Counted from the stretch's first letter, positions 34,712 through 44,250 are shown. The stretch is DNA of 49,030 nt from an uncultured Verrucomicrobiota bacterium (GCA_903873415.1 CAIQOK010000062.1:1-49030); one strand, 5' to 3'. A program made the numbers and translations. The notes: generated by a model from the letters alone, not told the origin.

Positions 34712-37354
34712 ATGAAGATAAATACTTTGCCGGCTTTAGCGGCGGCGTTTGCCGCTGCGGTCCTGATTCAACCGGTGGCGGCCAGCGCCACCCCTACCGG
34801 GCCGGGGCAACCCCACCGTGCTCCGTATCTCTCGGCAAGCGAGGAGGCCAAAACCTTTGTTCTCCAGCCTGGTTATCACCTCGAGTTGGTCGTCGGCGAT
34901 CCCATCATCAAAGAACCCGTGCTGGGGATGTTCGACGGCAACGGTCGCATGTTTGTTGTCGAGATGCGCAGTTACATGCAGAACATCGACGGCAAAGGCG
35001 AACATGAACCCGTCGGCCGCGTCTCTCTGCATTGGTCCAGCAAGGGCAACGGCGTCTATGACAAGCACACGGTCTTTGCCGATCACCTCATGCTGCCCCG
35101 CATGATCCTGCCTCTGGCCGAAGGGTTGATCATCAATGAAACGGACTCCAACGATCTGTGGCTCTACCGGGACACGGACGGGGACGGGGTTTCGGACAAG
35201 AAGGAGTTGCTCTATGCCGGGGGACCGCGTGGAGGGAATCTTGAGCACCAGCAGAGCGGTTTGGTGTGGGGCCGTGACAACTGGCTCTACATGGCGGTCA
35301 ATGCCTACCGATTGCGCATTCACGGAACCAATGTCGTTCAAGAGCCCGCCGGCCCTAACGGTGGTCAGTGGGGCATCAATCAGGACGATTACGGCAAGAT
35401 GTGGTTCGTCAATGCCGGCGGAGAGATCGGGCCGCTCAACTTTCAACAACCCATCCTCTATGGCGCCTTCCGGGGGCGCGATCAGACCCCCGCTGATTTC
35501 GCGGAGGTTTGGCCTGTGGCGGGAGTGGCCGATTACCAGGGTGGATTGGGCAGGGAGCGCAAGGCGGACCATACCTTGAACCATTTCACCGCCACCTGCG
35601 GAGACGAGATTTATCGCGGCGACCGGCTTCCGGCCGATTTGCGGGGCGATCTGCTCTTCGCCGAGCCGGTGGGCCGGCTTATTCGCCGTGCCAAAGTGGA
35701 GGTCAAGGAGGGCGTCACCCGCCTGAGCAACGCCTACGACAAATCCGAATTCATCCGGTCCACCGACCTGAATTTCCGGCCGGTCAACCTGATGAACGCC
35801 CCCGATGGCACCCTTTACATTGTCGACATGTATCGTGGCATCATTCAGGAAAGCGCGTGGGTGGGAACCGATTCGTATCTGCGTCCGGTGGTTCAGGACT
35901 ACCACATGGAGGAGAATTTCGGCCGCGGCCGCATCTGGCGTCTGGTTCATGATGGCATCAAGCCGGGGCCCGCACCCCGCATGCAGCGCGAAACCTCCGC
36001 CCAGTTGGTCAAGCACCTGCAGCATCCCAATGGCTGGTGGCGTGATACCGCCCAGAAGCTTCTGGTTTTGCGCGCCGACAAATCCGCGGTGCCTGCTCTG
36101 CTGGCGATGGCTCGCACCAACCCGGATCACCTGGCCCGCATTCATGCCCTTTGGACTCTGGAAGGACTCGGGGTTTTGGATGCTGCTTTGCTTCGCGAAC
36201 GATTCAAGGATGCGCATCCTTCGGTGCGTGTGGCCGCCATTCGCGTCAGCGAGACTCTTTTCAAGCAGGGGGATCTGGCCCTTCAGCCCGACGTTCAGGC
36301 CCTGGCTTTGGATCCCTCGCCGGACGTTGCCATTCAAGTCATGTTGACGGCCAATCTGTTGAAATGGCCCGGCGCACCCGCTCTGATTCAGTCTGTCATG
36401 GCTCAAAACCATGCTGCCGGCGTGATTGAAATCGGTGGCCACCTTCTGCGGCCTGACGCTCAATCCAATGGTTACACCGCCGCTGAAAACAAACTCCTGC
36501 AGCGCGGCAAGGCCATCTATTCCGAACTCTGTTTCGCCTGCCACGGTGCCGATGGCAAGGGGATGCCCTTGCAGGGCGGCCTTGCGGGTGAGACTATCGC
36601 CCCGCCGCTACAGGGATCGCGCACCGTCCGCGGCGACCGCGATGGATTGCTTTGCGTGGTGCTGAAGGGATTGACCGGTCCGGTCAACGGCCATACTTAC
36701 TCCGCCTTGATGGTCCCCATGGAAAGCAACAACGACGAATGGGTGGCCTCGGTCACCTCCTATGTCCGGGAAAACTTCGGACGCCGCGCCGGGTTGGTCT
36801 CCCCTAGGGACGTCGCCGCGATCCGGGCTGAAATTCAGCCGCGCACCCAGCCTTGGACCCAGCCGGAACTTCAGGCTGTGCTGCCTCAGTCCATCACCAA
36901 CCGCGCGGGATGGAAGCTGACCTCAAGCCATCGGGCCGACACGGCGGGACTGGCCGTGGATGGCAAAATGGACACCCGCTTCGACACGGGGGCCACGCAG
37001 ATCCCGGGCATGTGGTTTCAATTGGAGTTGCCCCAACCTACCCGCATCTCCTGCGTCCATCTGGATTCGGGGAATGACACCCAGGATTATCCCCGCGGCT
37101 ATCAGGTAGAACTTTCTGACAATGGCAAGGACTGGGGGCAACCCGTGGCCAAGGGGCGCGGGAACGGGCACCTTACGGAAATTCGCTTCGCCCCGGCCAC
37201 CGCCCGGTTTGTGCGCATTGTTCAGACCGGTTCTTCCGCGGCGAATTTCTGGTCCATCCACGAGTTGCGTCTCTTTGAAGCGCCCAAGGTTCAGATGGCT
37301 GCCGCACTGGGAACCAAAACCGCATCGGCTCAAAAAACCTCCGCTTTCGAGTGA
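34712..37354 (+). CDS. PVC-type dehydrogenase with HEAT repeats, cytochrome c and F5/8C domains
   Basis: An 880-aa exported protein. Signal peptide (to about 25, PVAASA); membrane-bound-dehydrogenase propeller of the Pirellula/Verrucomicrobium type (about 45-420; FDGNGRMFVVEMRSYMQ, DTDGDGVSDKKELLY, GTLYIVDMYRGIIQ); HEAT-like repeats (about 430-590); cytochrome c with CFACH at 607-611; C-terminal F5/8 type C (discoidin-like) domain (about 725-865; AVDGKMDTRFDTG, PTRISCVHLDSG). ATG 34712 is chosen over an upstream in-frame GTG because it starts the signal peptide. Likely role: oxidise a sugar or alcohol group on a bound polymer and pass electrons on. Paralogue of the gene at 10341-13436. Confidence 0.92.
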   Translation: MKINTLPALAAAFAAAVLIQPVAASATPTGPGQPHRAPYLSASEEAKTFVLQPGYHLELVVGDPIIKEPVLGMFDGNGRMFVVEMRSYMQNIDGKGEHEPVGRVSLHWSSKGNGVYDKHTVFADHLMLPRMILPLAEGLIINETDSNDLWLYRDTDGDGVSDKKELLYAGGPRGGNLEHQQSGLVWGRDNWLYMAVNAYRLRIHGTNVVQEPAGPNGGQWGINQDDYGKMWFVNAGGEIGPLNFQQPILYGAFRGRDQTPADFAEVWPVAGVADYQGGLGRERKADHTLNHFTATCGDEIYRGDRLPADLRGDLLFAEPVGRLIRRAKVEVKEGVTRLSNAYDKSEFIRSTDLNFRPVNLMNAPDGTLYIVDMYRGIIQESAWVGTDSYLRPVVQDYHMEENFGRGRIWRLVHDGIKPGPAPRMQRETSAQLVKHLQHPNGWWRDTAQKLLVLRADKSAVPALLAMARTNPDHLARIHALWTLEGLGVLDAALLRERFKDAHPSVRVAAIRVSETLFKQGDLALQPDVQALALDPSPDVAIQVMLTANLLKWPGAPALIQSVMAQNHAAGVIEIGGHLLRPDAQSNGYTAAENKLLQRGKAIYSELCFACHGADGKGMPLQGGLAGETIAPPLQGSRTVRGDRDGLLCVVLKGLTGPVNGHTYSALMVPMESNNDEWVASVTSYVRENFGRRAGLVSPRDVAAIRAEIQPRTQPWTQPELQAVLPQSITNRAGWKLTSSHRADTAGLAVDGKMDTRFDTGATQIPGMWFQLELPQPTRISCVHLDSGNDTQDYPRGYQVELSDNGKDWGQPVAKGRGNGHLTEIRFAPATARFVRIVQTGSSAANFWSIHELRLFEAPKVQMAAALGTKTASAQKTSAFE

Positions 37355-37473
37355 GCCCTCATGCAGCCGGCATCCATTGCATTTAATCTTTCGGTTCGTC
37401 GGGAATTCTCTCGACTGCCAATGTGCCGGGCACTTTAATGCCCTCCAGCTAAATGCCAATTTCCTCAGCCATC

Positions 37474-38694
37474 ATGAAAATCGTCCGATGCTCGATGGGC
37501 CTCACTTCCTCTTTGGTTGGGTTGGATCACAGTCTGGCTGAGGCGGGTGAGTCGTTTGGAAAGGATCTGGGGTTTCTCAGGCGCCATACCGAGGTGGTGG
37601 TTCTCAGCGGCGAATCCGGCCAGGCTCAGGTCGCCGTCGCCCCGCAGTGGCAGGGGCGGGTGATGACCAGCACCGCAGGCGGTTTGGACGGAACAAGTTT
37701 CGGCTGGGTCAACCGCCAACTCATTGAATCCCGCCAGGTCCAGCCCCATATCAATGTGTTTGGCGGTGAGGACCGCTTCTGGCTGGGACCTGAGGGGGGG
37801 CAATTCTCGCTTTTTTTCTCGAAGGGCGCTTCTTTCGATCTTGATCATTGGTTTACTCCCGCGTCTCTGGACACCGAGCCATTTCAGGTTCTTTCCCAAA
37901 CAGCGCAAAGCGTCGTGTGCGGGCGCAGCATCCAATTGGCCAACCATTCCGGCACCCGCTTCACCCTGGATGTCAACCGCGAGGTCAGGCTCTTGCAGAG
38001 CGTTCGGGCCTTGGGCTCTCTCGGAGTGAGCGTCCCTTCCGGTCTGAAAGCCGTCGCCTTTGAATCGGTCAATACTGTTAAAAACACCGGGCCTGTTCCC
38101 TGGCAAAAAGATTCCGGCCTGGTATCCCTTTGGATTCTCGGCATGTTCAACGCCTCTCCGGACACCACCATCGTTCTTCCCTTTGAGAAAGGTGATGAGG
38201 CTGTGCGCGGGCCTGTTGTCAACGACGCCTATTTCGGGAAAGTCCCCGCCGACCGATTGATTGTTGGTGACGGGGTGGTTTTTTTCCGGGGCGACGCCGC
38301 TTTTCGCAGCAAGATCGGACTGCCGCCGCGCCGGGCCAAATCCTTGATGGGCAGTTATGACGCTAATTCCCGCACCTTGACTTTGGTGCATTTCACCCTG
38401 CCGGCCGGGGCTGTGGATTACGTGAATTCCATGTGGGAAATTCAGAAGAACCCCTTTGGCGGTGATGTTTCCAATAGTTACAACGATGGTGCTCCCAAGC
38501 CCGGTGCCAAGGGGTTGGGGCGGTTCTTTGAACTTGAAAGCTCCTCTCCGGCTCTGGCTCTCCAACCCGGTGCCTCCGCAACCCACGTCCACCAGACCTT
38601 CCATCTCCAAGGCAGCGAGGCACAGCTCGATGCCATCGCCCGCGTCGCACTGGGGACGGGGCTGGAACAAATCAAACACGCGTTCAAGAAATAG
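37474..38694 (+). CDS. DUF6786-type protein
   Basis: A 406-aa protein of a family known mainly from Planctomycetes, Verrucomicrobia and Bacteroidetes, without assigned function. Characteristic stretches are FLRRHTEVVVLSG, QVAVAPQWQGRVMTSTAGG, INVFGGEDRFWLGPEGGQ and DTEPFQVLSQ; the fold is probably a galactose-mutarotase-like beta sandwich, so a sugar-related role is plausible (inference). No convincing signal peptide is present from ATG 37474 or from the upstream in-frame ATG 37453, which is odd among secreted neighbours. The stop is one base from the start of the pentaheme gene, so the two are surely co-transcribed. Confidence 0.8.
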   Translation: MKIVRCSMGLTSSLVGLDHSLAEAGESFGKDLGFLRRHTEVVVLSGESGQAQVAVAPQWQGRVMTSTAGGLDGTSFGWVNRQLIESRQVQPHINVFGGEDRFWLGPEGGQFSLFFSKGASFDLDHWFTPASLDTEPFQVLSQTAQSVVCGRSIQLANHSGTRFTLDVNREVRLLQSVRALGSLGVSVPSGLKAVAFESVNTVKNTGPVPWQKDSGLVSLWILGMFNASPDTTIVLPFEKGDEAVRGPVVNDAYFGKVPADRLIVGDGVVFFRGDAAFRSKIGLPPRRAKSLMGSYDANSRTLTLVHFTLPAGAVDYVNSMWEIQKNPFGGDVSNSYNDGAPKPGAKGLGRFFELESSSPALALQPGASATHVHQTFHLQGSEAQLDAIARVALGTGLEQIKHAFKK

Positions 38695-38695
38695 A

Positions 38696-41557
38696 ATGAT
38701 CAATCCCCAATCACCACATCCCGCCTCACCGGTCATCCTTTCCCGGCTCGACCCCGCCCGCCGCAAAGCAGTGCCGCCCCAGCCTTTGTTTGCATCGCTG
38801 CTGTGCGGACTCTCCCTGCTGTTTGCGGGCTCTTCACCCCAGGCCCAAGCCGGGATCCAGCCCGGCGAAATCACCTTTGCGGAGATGAACTGCGCGGCCT
38901 GCCATCAGGCGTCGCCGGGCGTTGCCGACCGTCTTGCCTCCCGCAAGGCCCCCGTGCTCGGTCACGAGGGACTGAGGATATCCCCGGTCTGGCTGCGCGA
39001 TTTCCTCCTTCATCCGCAGACGGAAAAACCCGGCACGCCGATGCCGGACATGCTCAACGGTTTGGCCGGCGCGGAAAAGGCCGCCGCCGCCGAGGCTCTG
39101 ACCCACTATTTGATTTCACTTCAATCCGAATTGCCTGCCGCAGCCACACGGTTGGACACTGTTCTGGTCGCCGAGGGTAAGGAACTCTTTCATCAGGTCG
39201 GTTGCGTGGCTTGTCACGCGCCGCAGGAACTCCCGGCCGAGGCCGCCGCCGAGCCGGGTGCCGCCGCTGAATTCAAAACCCTGGCCGCCACCTCGGTAGC
39301 CCTCGGTAACCTGGACAAGAAATTCAGCGTGGATGATCTGGCCGCATTCTTGCGCGATCCACTCAAGGTACGGCCCTCCGGCCGGATGCCAGCCCAGCGG
39401 TTGACCGGCCGCGAAGCCCGCTCCATCGCGATGTATCTTCTGCGCAATCAGCCTGCGCCTGTTCCGACCGGCAAGATTCAAGGCCTGAATTTTGAATCCT
39501 TCGTCGCCGCAGGCGACAGCCTGCCCGACTTCAACAACCTGACTCCGCTCTCCACCGGCGTGGTGACGAATCTTTCTTTGATGCAATTGCCGCACGCCAA
39601 CGGCACCGGCCTGCGTCTGCGAGGTATCCTGAGCGTGCCCGCTTCCGGCCAATACACCTTCTGGACCGGCTCCCGCGACGGCTCCCGGCTTTTTATCGAT
39701 GACCAGATGATCGTGGATAATAACGGGATTCATCGTTTCGAGGAGAAGGATGGCAAAATGACCCTCACTGCGGGCGATCATCGGATTGTCGTCACTTATT
39801 TCCATCATCGCGGTTCGCCGGATCTCAGTGTCTCATGGTCCGGTCCCGGGGTCGGGAAACAGAAGGTTCCAAACTCGGCATTGTTTCTGATGGACAACGG
39901 CCGGTTTATGCATCCTGTTGCAGAGGAACCGTTTGTTTTGGACCCGGTCAAGGCTGCCAAGGGCCGGCAGTTGTTCGCCAGTCAGAATTGCTCCGCCTGT
40001 CATCAGATCGATCAGCCCGGCACCGCTGCCACTCCGCTTGCCAAACTCACCCTTAACCAGCAGGGGTGCTTGGCCGCTACTCCTTCCCCGGGAGTGCCGC
40101 TCTTTGAGCTCACCGCGCAACAGCGCAACGACCTGACGCTGCTGTTGGCCAATATCTCCGCTCTGGAAACATCTCTCGCGCCCTCCGATCAAGTGCATCG
40201 GACCATGACTGCGCTTAATTGTTACGCCTGCCACAGCCGCGATGGACTGGGGTCTCCCTCCGGTTTGCGCCGCTCCTACTTCAAATCACTGGGCACTGTG
40301 GATCTCGGCGAGGAGGGGGCTGTCCCCCCCCACTTGAACGGGGTGGGAGCCAAGCTTAAATCCGAGTGGCTTCAAAAAGTCCTCTACACCGGGGCCAGTG
40401 TGCGGCCGTATATGGCCACCCGCATGCCGCAGTTCGGCCAAGCTAACGTGACGGTCCTATTGGCCGCATTTCATCAGGCCGATGCCGGCTTGAACACGGG
40501 GCATGAGTTGGCTGTGGATCCCCACTTGGCCAACGGCCTGAGACTCGTCGGAAACGAGGGGCTGAGCTGTATTTCCTGTCATATGTTTGCAGGGCACCCG
40601 TCCTTGGGCGTGCCCGCCCTCGATCTGACCACCGCCCCGGAGCGTCTCACCCCGGATTGGTTTCGCCGCTATCTGCTTAATCCGGCTCAACTCCGCCCCG
40701 GCACTCGAATGCCCTCTTTCTGGCCCAACGCTGTCTCAGTTAACAAGACCATCCTTGAGGGCGACACTGAGAAGCAAATTGCCGCCATCTGGTCCTATCT
40801 CTCCAGCGGTCAGGCCGCCAAGAACCTTCCTCCCGGACTCATCGCTCCGAAAATGGAGATTGTGGCCAAGACTGAAGCGGTTGTTTACCGCAATTTTATC
40901 GAAGGTGCCGGACCCCGCGCCATCGGCGTAGGCTATCCCGAAAAAGCCAATCTCGCCTGGGACGCCAATCAAATGTGCGTCGACCTCCTCTGGCATGGAC
41001 AGTTCATGGATGCCTCCCGGCATTGGACCGGTCGGGGTGAGGGCTTTCAACCGCCCTTGGGTTATAGCGTCGTCAAACTTCCCCAAGGCCAGCCGCTGGC
41101 GGTGTTGACCAGTGCTGACATGCCCTGGCCTAAAACCACCGAGCGCGCCGCCGGTTATCAGTTCCAAGGCTATGCCTACGACGACCAGCATCGTCCGCAG
41201 TTCCATTACCAGTTTCATCAGGTGGAGGCCGCCGATTGCTTCGTGCCGGTCAAATTCTCACCCAACGCTGATACGGGTTTTCGTCGTCGGCTTCTTCTCA
41301 AGTCGAAGAAGCCGCCTGCCAACCTCTGGTTTCGCTCCGCCCTTGGCGATAAGATTCAGGATCTGGGCAATCAGACCTATTTGGTTGATGGCATTGTGCG
41401 CCTTGGGTTTCCGCCTGTTCTTTTAAAAGGCCGCAACACTGATGCGCCGGCCTCACCGCAAATCATGGTCCGCCAGAGCGGAGGCAAATCGGAATTGCTC
41501 GTCCCGGTCATCTTTGAGTCCGGCAAGGCGGAATTGGTGGAGGAAATCTCATGGTAA
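38696..41557 (+). CDS. Pentaheme cytochrome c protein with PA14-like domain
   Basis: A 953-aa exported protein with five c-type heme sites: CAACH (66-70), CVACH (170-174), CSACH (432-436), CYACH (509-513) and CISCH (625-629). A PA14-like domain (about 260-415; GLRLRGILSVPASGQYTFWTGSRDGSRL) is inserted between hemes two and three and could bind sugars. The last 220 residues form a cofactor-free beta-rich domain with MCVDLLWHGQFMDASRHW and PLGYSVVKLP, of a type fused to PVC cytochromes. The signal segment LFASLLCGLSLLFAG starts near residue 31, so the real start may be later. It overlaps the next gene by seven bases. Likely electron collector for the neighbouring dehydrogenases. Confidence 0.88.
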   Translation: MINPQSPHPASPVILSRLDPARRKAVPPQPLFASLLCGLSLLFAGSSPQAQAGIQPGEITFAEMNCAACHQASPGVADRLASRKAPVLGHEGLRISPVWLRDFLLHPQTEKPGTPMPDMLNGLAGAEKAAAAEALTHYLISLQSELPAAATRLDTVLVAEGKELFHQVGCVACHAPQELPAEAAAEPGAAAEFKTLAATSVALGNLDKKFSVDDLAAFLRDPLKVRPSGRMPAQRLTGREARSIAMYLLRNQPAPVPTGKIQGLNFESFVAAGDSLPDFNNLTPLSTGVVTNLSLMQLPHANGTGLRLRGILSVPASGQYTFWTGSRDGSRLFIDDQMIVDNNGIHRFEEKDGKMTLTAGDHRIVVTYFHHRGSPDLSVSWSGPGVGKQKVPNSALFLMDNGRFMHPVAEEPFVLDPVKAAKGRQLFASQNCSACHQIDQPGTAATPLAKLTLNQQGCLAATPSPGVPLFELTAQQRNDLTLLLANISALETSLAPSDQVHRTMTALNCYACHSRDGLGSPSGLRRSYFKSLGTVDLGEEGAVPPHLNGVGAKLKSEWLQKVLYTGASVRPYMATRMPQFGQANVTVLLAAFHQADAGLNTGHELAVDPHLANGLRLVGNEGLSCISCHMFAGHPSLGVPALDLTTAPERLTPDWFRRYLLNPAQLRPGTRMPSFWPNAVSVNKTILEGDTEKQIAAIWSYLSSGQAAKNLPPGLIAPKMEIVAKTEAVVYRNFIEGAGPRAIGVGYPEKANLAWDANQMCVDLLWHGQFMDASRHWTGRGEGFQPPLGYSVVKLPQGQPLAVLTSADMPWPKTTERAAGYQFQGYAYDDQHRPQFHYQFHQVEAADCFVPVKFSPNADTGFRRRLLLKSKKPPANLWFRSALGDKIQDLGNQTYLVDGIVRLGFPPVLLKGRNTDAPASPQIMVRQSGGKSELLVPVIFESGKAELVEEISW

Positions 41558-43068
41558 AAAATATTGTTTCAATCTCACGTGTTCTGACCCTTTGCACGCT
41601 GCTCCCGGTTGCCGTGCTCGCGGCGGATCCTTCCAAGGTCCGCTCCAATGCGGAACAGGAAGGTGATTATTACCGCATGGTCACCCTGTCCACCCCGCCC
41701 GGAGTGCAGTTTGAATCCGGTGCCCTGCAGTTCATCGGGCCGGACACTCTGGCCTGTTCCACCCGGACTGGGGACATCTGGATTGGCAAAGGGGTTAAGG
41801 GCAACTCGCCCCAGCCCAAATGGACCCTGTTCGAGAGCGGATTGCATGAGGTCCTCGGCCTAGCTTGGCGAGACGGATGGCTTTATGCAGTTCAGCGCGG
41901 CGAAGTCACCCGGCTCAAGGATATCAACGGCGACGGCCGCGCGGATGTGGTGGAGACTTTTTGCGACGGTTGGTCCATCAATGGCGATTACCACGAATAC
42001 GTCTTTGGATCCAAATTCGACCGCGAAGGAAATATGTGGCTGGCCTTGACTCTGACGGGGTCCTTCTCCAGCCAGGACCCCTACCGCGGTTGGGCTGTGC
42101 GGGTATCACCCAAGGGCAAACTCATCCCCACCGCGTCCGGGGTGCGTTCGGCCGGGGGTATTGGGTTCAACGCGGCCGGCGACTGCTTCTATACGGACAA
42201 TCAGGGGCCTTGGAACGGTGCATGCAAGCTCCAGTGGCTCAAGCCCGGATCCTTCGCCGGACATCCTGACGGCATGCGGTGGTTTGATGAACCTGAAACC
42301 ACCAACGCCATCGCCTCCGCCGGGCTTAAAAAACCCGCCCAGCCCAAGAGCGGCAGCCGGATGTATGAGGAGGCCAAGCGCATTCCCGAGCTCATGCTGC
42401 CAGCCGTGTATTTCCCCTACGGCAAGATGGGCCAGTCGGCCAGCGGCGTGGCTTGCGACCTCAATCAGGGCCGCTTCGGACCTTTCAAAGAGCAGATCTT
42501 TGTGGGCGAGCAAACCCATTCCACGGTGATGCGCGTGTTTCTCGAAAAAGTGGATGGCAAGTATCAGGGTGCTTGTTTCCCGTTCCGTCAGGGCTTTGAC
42601 TCCGGCGTGCTGGCCTTGGAATTTGCCAAGGACGGCTCCCTGTTTGCCTTCGGTACCGACCGTGGATGGGGTTCGCGTGGGGGTAAACCCTTCTCGCTGC
42701 AGCGGCTGGACTGGACCGGAAAAATCCCCTTTGAAATTCATGAAATGAAAGCCAGGCCTGATGGGTTTGAACTCTCTTTCACCAAACCTCTGGACGATGT
42801 CAGTGCCGCAAAGCTGGAGTCCTATGCGATGGAGAGTTACATCTATATTTATCAAAGCAGCTATGGCAGCCCCGAAGTGGACCAGAGCACTCCCCATGTC
42901 AAGGAAGCCCGGGTATCGAAAGACCACACCAAGGTGCGTTTGGTTGTCGAGGGATTGGTGGAAGGTCATATTCACGAATTGCATCTCGCCGGGGTTCGCT
43001 CCGTGTCGGGCGAGCCGCTGCTTCACGACGCGGCTTACTATACTCTCAACAAGATCCCGGCCAAGTGA
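41551..43068 (+). CDS. Secreted beta-propeller protein, PQQ-dehydrogenase-like
   Basis: A 505-aa exported protein with a signal peptide (to about 25, LLPVAVLAAD). The body is a propeller of the same superfamily as GSDH and the PVC dehydrogenases: LKDINGDGRADVVETFCDGW, HEYVFGSKFDREGNMWLALTLTG, AGGIGFNAAGDCFYTDNQGPWNG, LAFEFA-type blade ends and a C-terminal beta domain. It has no CxxCH of its own, so it would depend on the pentaheme protein whose gene it overlaps (ATG 41551 inside the previous stop region, a sign of translational coupling). Substrate is unknown. It is the last gene of the cluster, followed by a strong hairpin. Confidence 0.85.
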   Translation: MVKNIVSISRVLTLCTLLPVAVLAADPSKVRSNAEQEGDYYRMVTLSTPPGVQFESGALQFIGPDTLACSTRTGDIWIGKGVKGNSPQPKWTLFESGLHEVLGLAWRDGWLYAVQRGEVTRLKDINGDGRADVVETFCDGWSINGDYHEYVFGSKFDREGNMWLALTLTGSFSSQDPYRGWAVRVSPKGKLIPTASGVRSAGGIGFNAAGDCFYTDNQGPWNGACKLQWLKPGSFAGHPDGMRWFDEPETTNAIASAGLKKPAQPKSGSRMYEEAKRIPELMLPAVYFPYGKMGQSASGVACDLNQGRFGPFKEQIFVGEQTHSTVMRVFLEKVDGKYQGACFPFRQGFDSGVLALEFAKDGSLFAFGTDRGWGSRGGKPFSLQRLDWTGKIPFEIHEMKARPDGFELSFTKPLDDVSAAKLESYAMESYIYIYQSSYGSPEVDQSTPHVKEARVSKDHTKVRLVVEGLVEGHIHELHLAGVRSVSGEPLLHDAAYYTLNKIPAK

Positions 43069-43076
43069 TCCCAAGG

Positions 43077-43108
43077 CCCCAAGTGCGGCCTTCAAGCCGC
43101 ACTTGGGG
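43077..43108 (+). terminator. Strong hairpin ending the heme cluster
   Basis: Perfect 13-base stem CCCCAAGTGCGGC/GCCGCACTTGGGG with loop CTTCAA, eight bases after the stop codon. There is no T run, but the stem is very stable and in the right place. Confidence 0.75.
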
Positions 43109-43199
43109 TTGGGTGGGGTGCCCAGTCCCACATGCTTCTTGGCAGGGTGCCAGCATGCCGCGCGAATGATCGCAAATATGCCGATCCCGTTAAATCGCG

Positions 43200-43667
43200 T
43201 TACGTTATTTTCATGTAACCTGCGGGCTGTTTGGGCGCCGCCAAGCCCGATAGCGTCCGGAGAGCCGTTACCGGCGGCTTACGGCGGTTGAGGCGAACCA
43301 CAAATTCGTCAAGCTGGATTTGGGGATCCCTCGGGTCAACACCGCGGTGGGTCCCTTTGAGCCACGCTTTTACATTGCCGAAGGCGCGGCGGATATGAAT
43401 CACATGCGTCTCCAGAGGGTGAAGCGCGTGGCTCCAGTGGCCCAAAGCCGCCTTGGAATAGCCTTTCCAGCCATCCGTGCAAATCTCACTGCCAGACTGC
43501 AGACGGGCCGCAAGAAAACGGCGCGAATTGAAAGGGCGGCGGTCCATTCTTCCACCGCCAACCAAAGCCGTCCGGCTTCCTCTATGCAGGTCCCGTGCTG
43601 GTCGGTATGGATGGCTCCCCCGTTCAGGCGCACTCTGAAGTGCCGGAGGATGCAAGGGCCCGCCCAT
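43200..43667 (-). pseudogene. ISXO2/IS1595-type transposase remnant
   Basis: Read on the minus strand, the part 43200-43480 encodes the C-terminal half of an ISXO2-like DDE transposase: CTDGWKGYSKAAL, then HIRRAFGNVKAWLKGTHRGV and LDEFVVRLNRR. Upstream of about 43480 the frame stays open to 43667 but no longer resembles the family, and the N-terminal zinc-ribbon half and first catalytic residues are missing. I cannot locate terminal repeats. It is a dead fragment just beyond the hairpin that closes the heme cluster. Confidence 0.75.
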
Positions 43668-43785
43668 TTCAAAGCCGAACAGGTTTATGCGCTTTGGTCA
43701 GATGCCCGAAACGTGGGCGGATTGAAAATTGACAGGCTTGGAATTTATTATCGATTTGCCCTGTCTTGGGTTGTATTCTTTTTTC

Positions 43786-44250
43786 ATGCCTACTCCCAAC
43801 AAACCCAAACCCAAGAAAACCACCGTCGCCTCAGCCCCAAAGCCTCGCGCCAAAAAGAGTCCCCGCCGCGAGAAAAAAAAACGCGTGGTCGTGCTGGACG
43901 ACAACGTTACGGTGGTCACCCTGTGGCGGGAGTTGGTCGGAAAAGCCTGCAAGAAAGCCGAGGTCTTATGCTTCACCGACTCGATGCTTGCCTGGGAGGA
44001 ATTGCAATCGGCACCGCCGGCCTTGTTGATTACCGATCTGGTTCATCCCGGGATTAAGGGCTTGGAAATGATCAAGAGACTGGCCATCGAGCAGGTCACG
44101 TATCCTATCTTGGTGGATACGGCCTCGTTTCAACGGCTGCAGAAAAAAGTGGCCAAAGCTGCCGGGCCGGACCTGAACATCACGGTCTTTGCCAAGCCGT
44201 TTTTCGCCGATGAAATGATAGCGATTTTGAAGCAGATCCTGATCGCCTGA
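43786..44250 (+). CDS. Receiver-domain response regulator with basic N-terminal tail
   Basis: A 154-aa cytoplasmic protein. After a Lys/Pro-rich tail (residues 1-32, PKPKKTTVASAPKPRAKKS) comes a CheY-like receiver domain: acidic pair in VVVLDDN, phosphoacceptor Asp in LLITDLVHPG, and the conserved Lys in VFAKPFF. No output domain follows, so it acts by binding a partner, or the basic tail itself contacts nucleic acid or membrane (inference). The frame is open upstream, but ATG 43786 starts the tail cleanly. No histidine kinase is in the window. Confidence 0.85.
   Translation: MPTPNKPKPKKTTVASAPKPRAKKSPRREKKKRVVVLDDNVTVVTLWRELVGKACKKAEVLCFTDSMLAWEELQSAPPALLITDLVHPGIKGLEMIKRLAIEQVTYPILVDTASFQRLQKKVAKAAGPDLNITVFAKPFFADEMIAILKQILIA

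Noticed and set aside
34736-36544. 602-aa minus-strand frame
   Set aside because: Antisense to the PVC dehydrogenase-F5/8C gene, with no motif of its own.
43320-44057. 245-aa plus-strand frame across the ISXO2 remnant and the receiver gene
   Set aside because: It is antisense to the transposase remnant and out of frame with the clear receiver domain.
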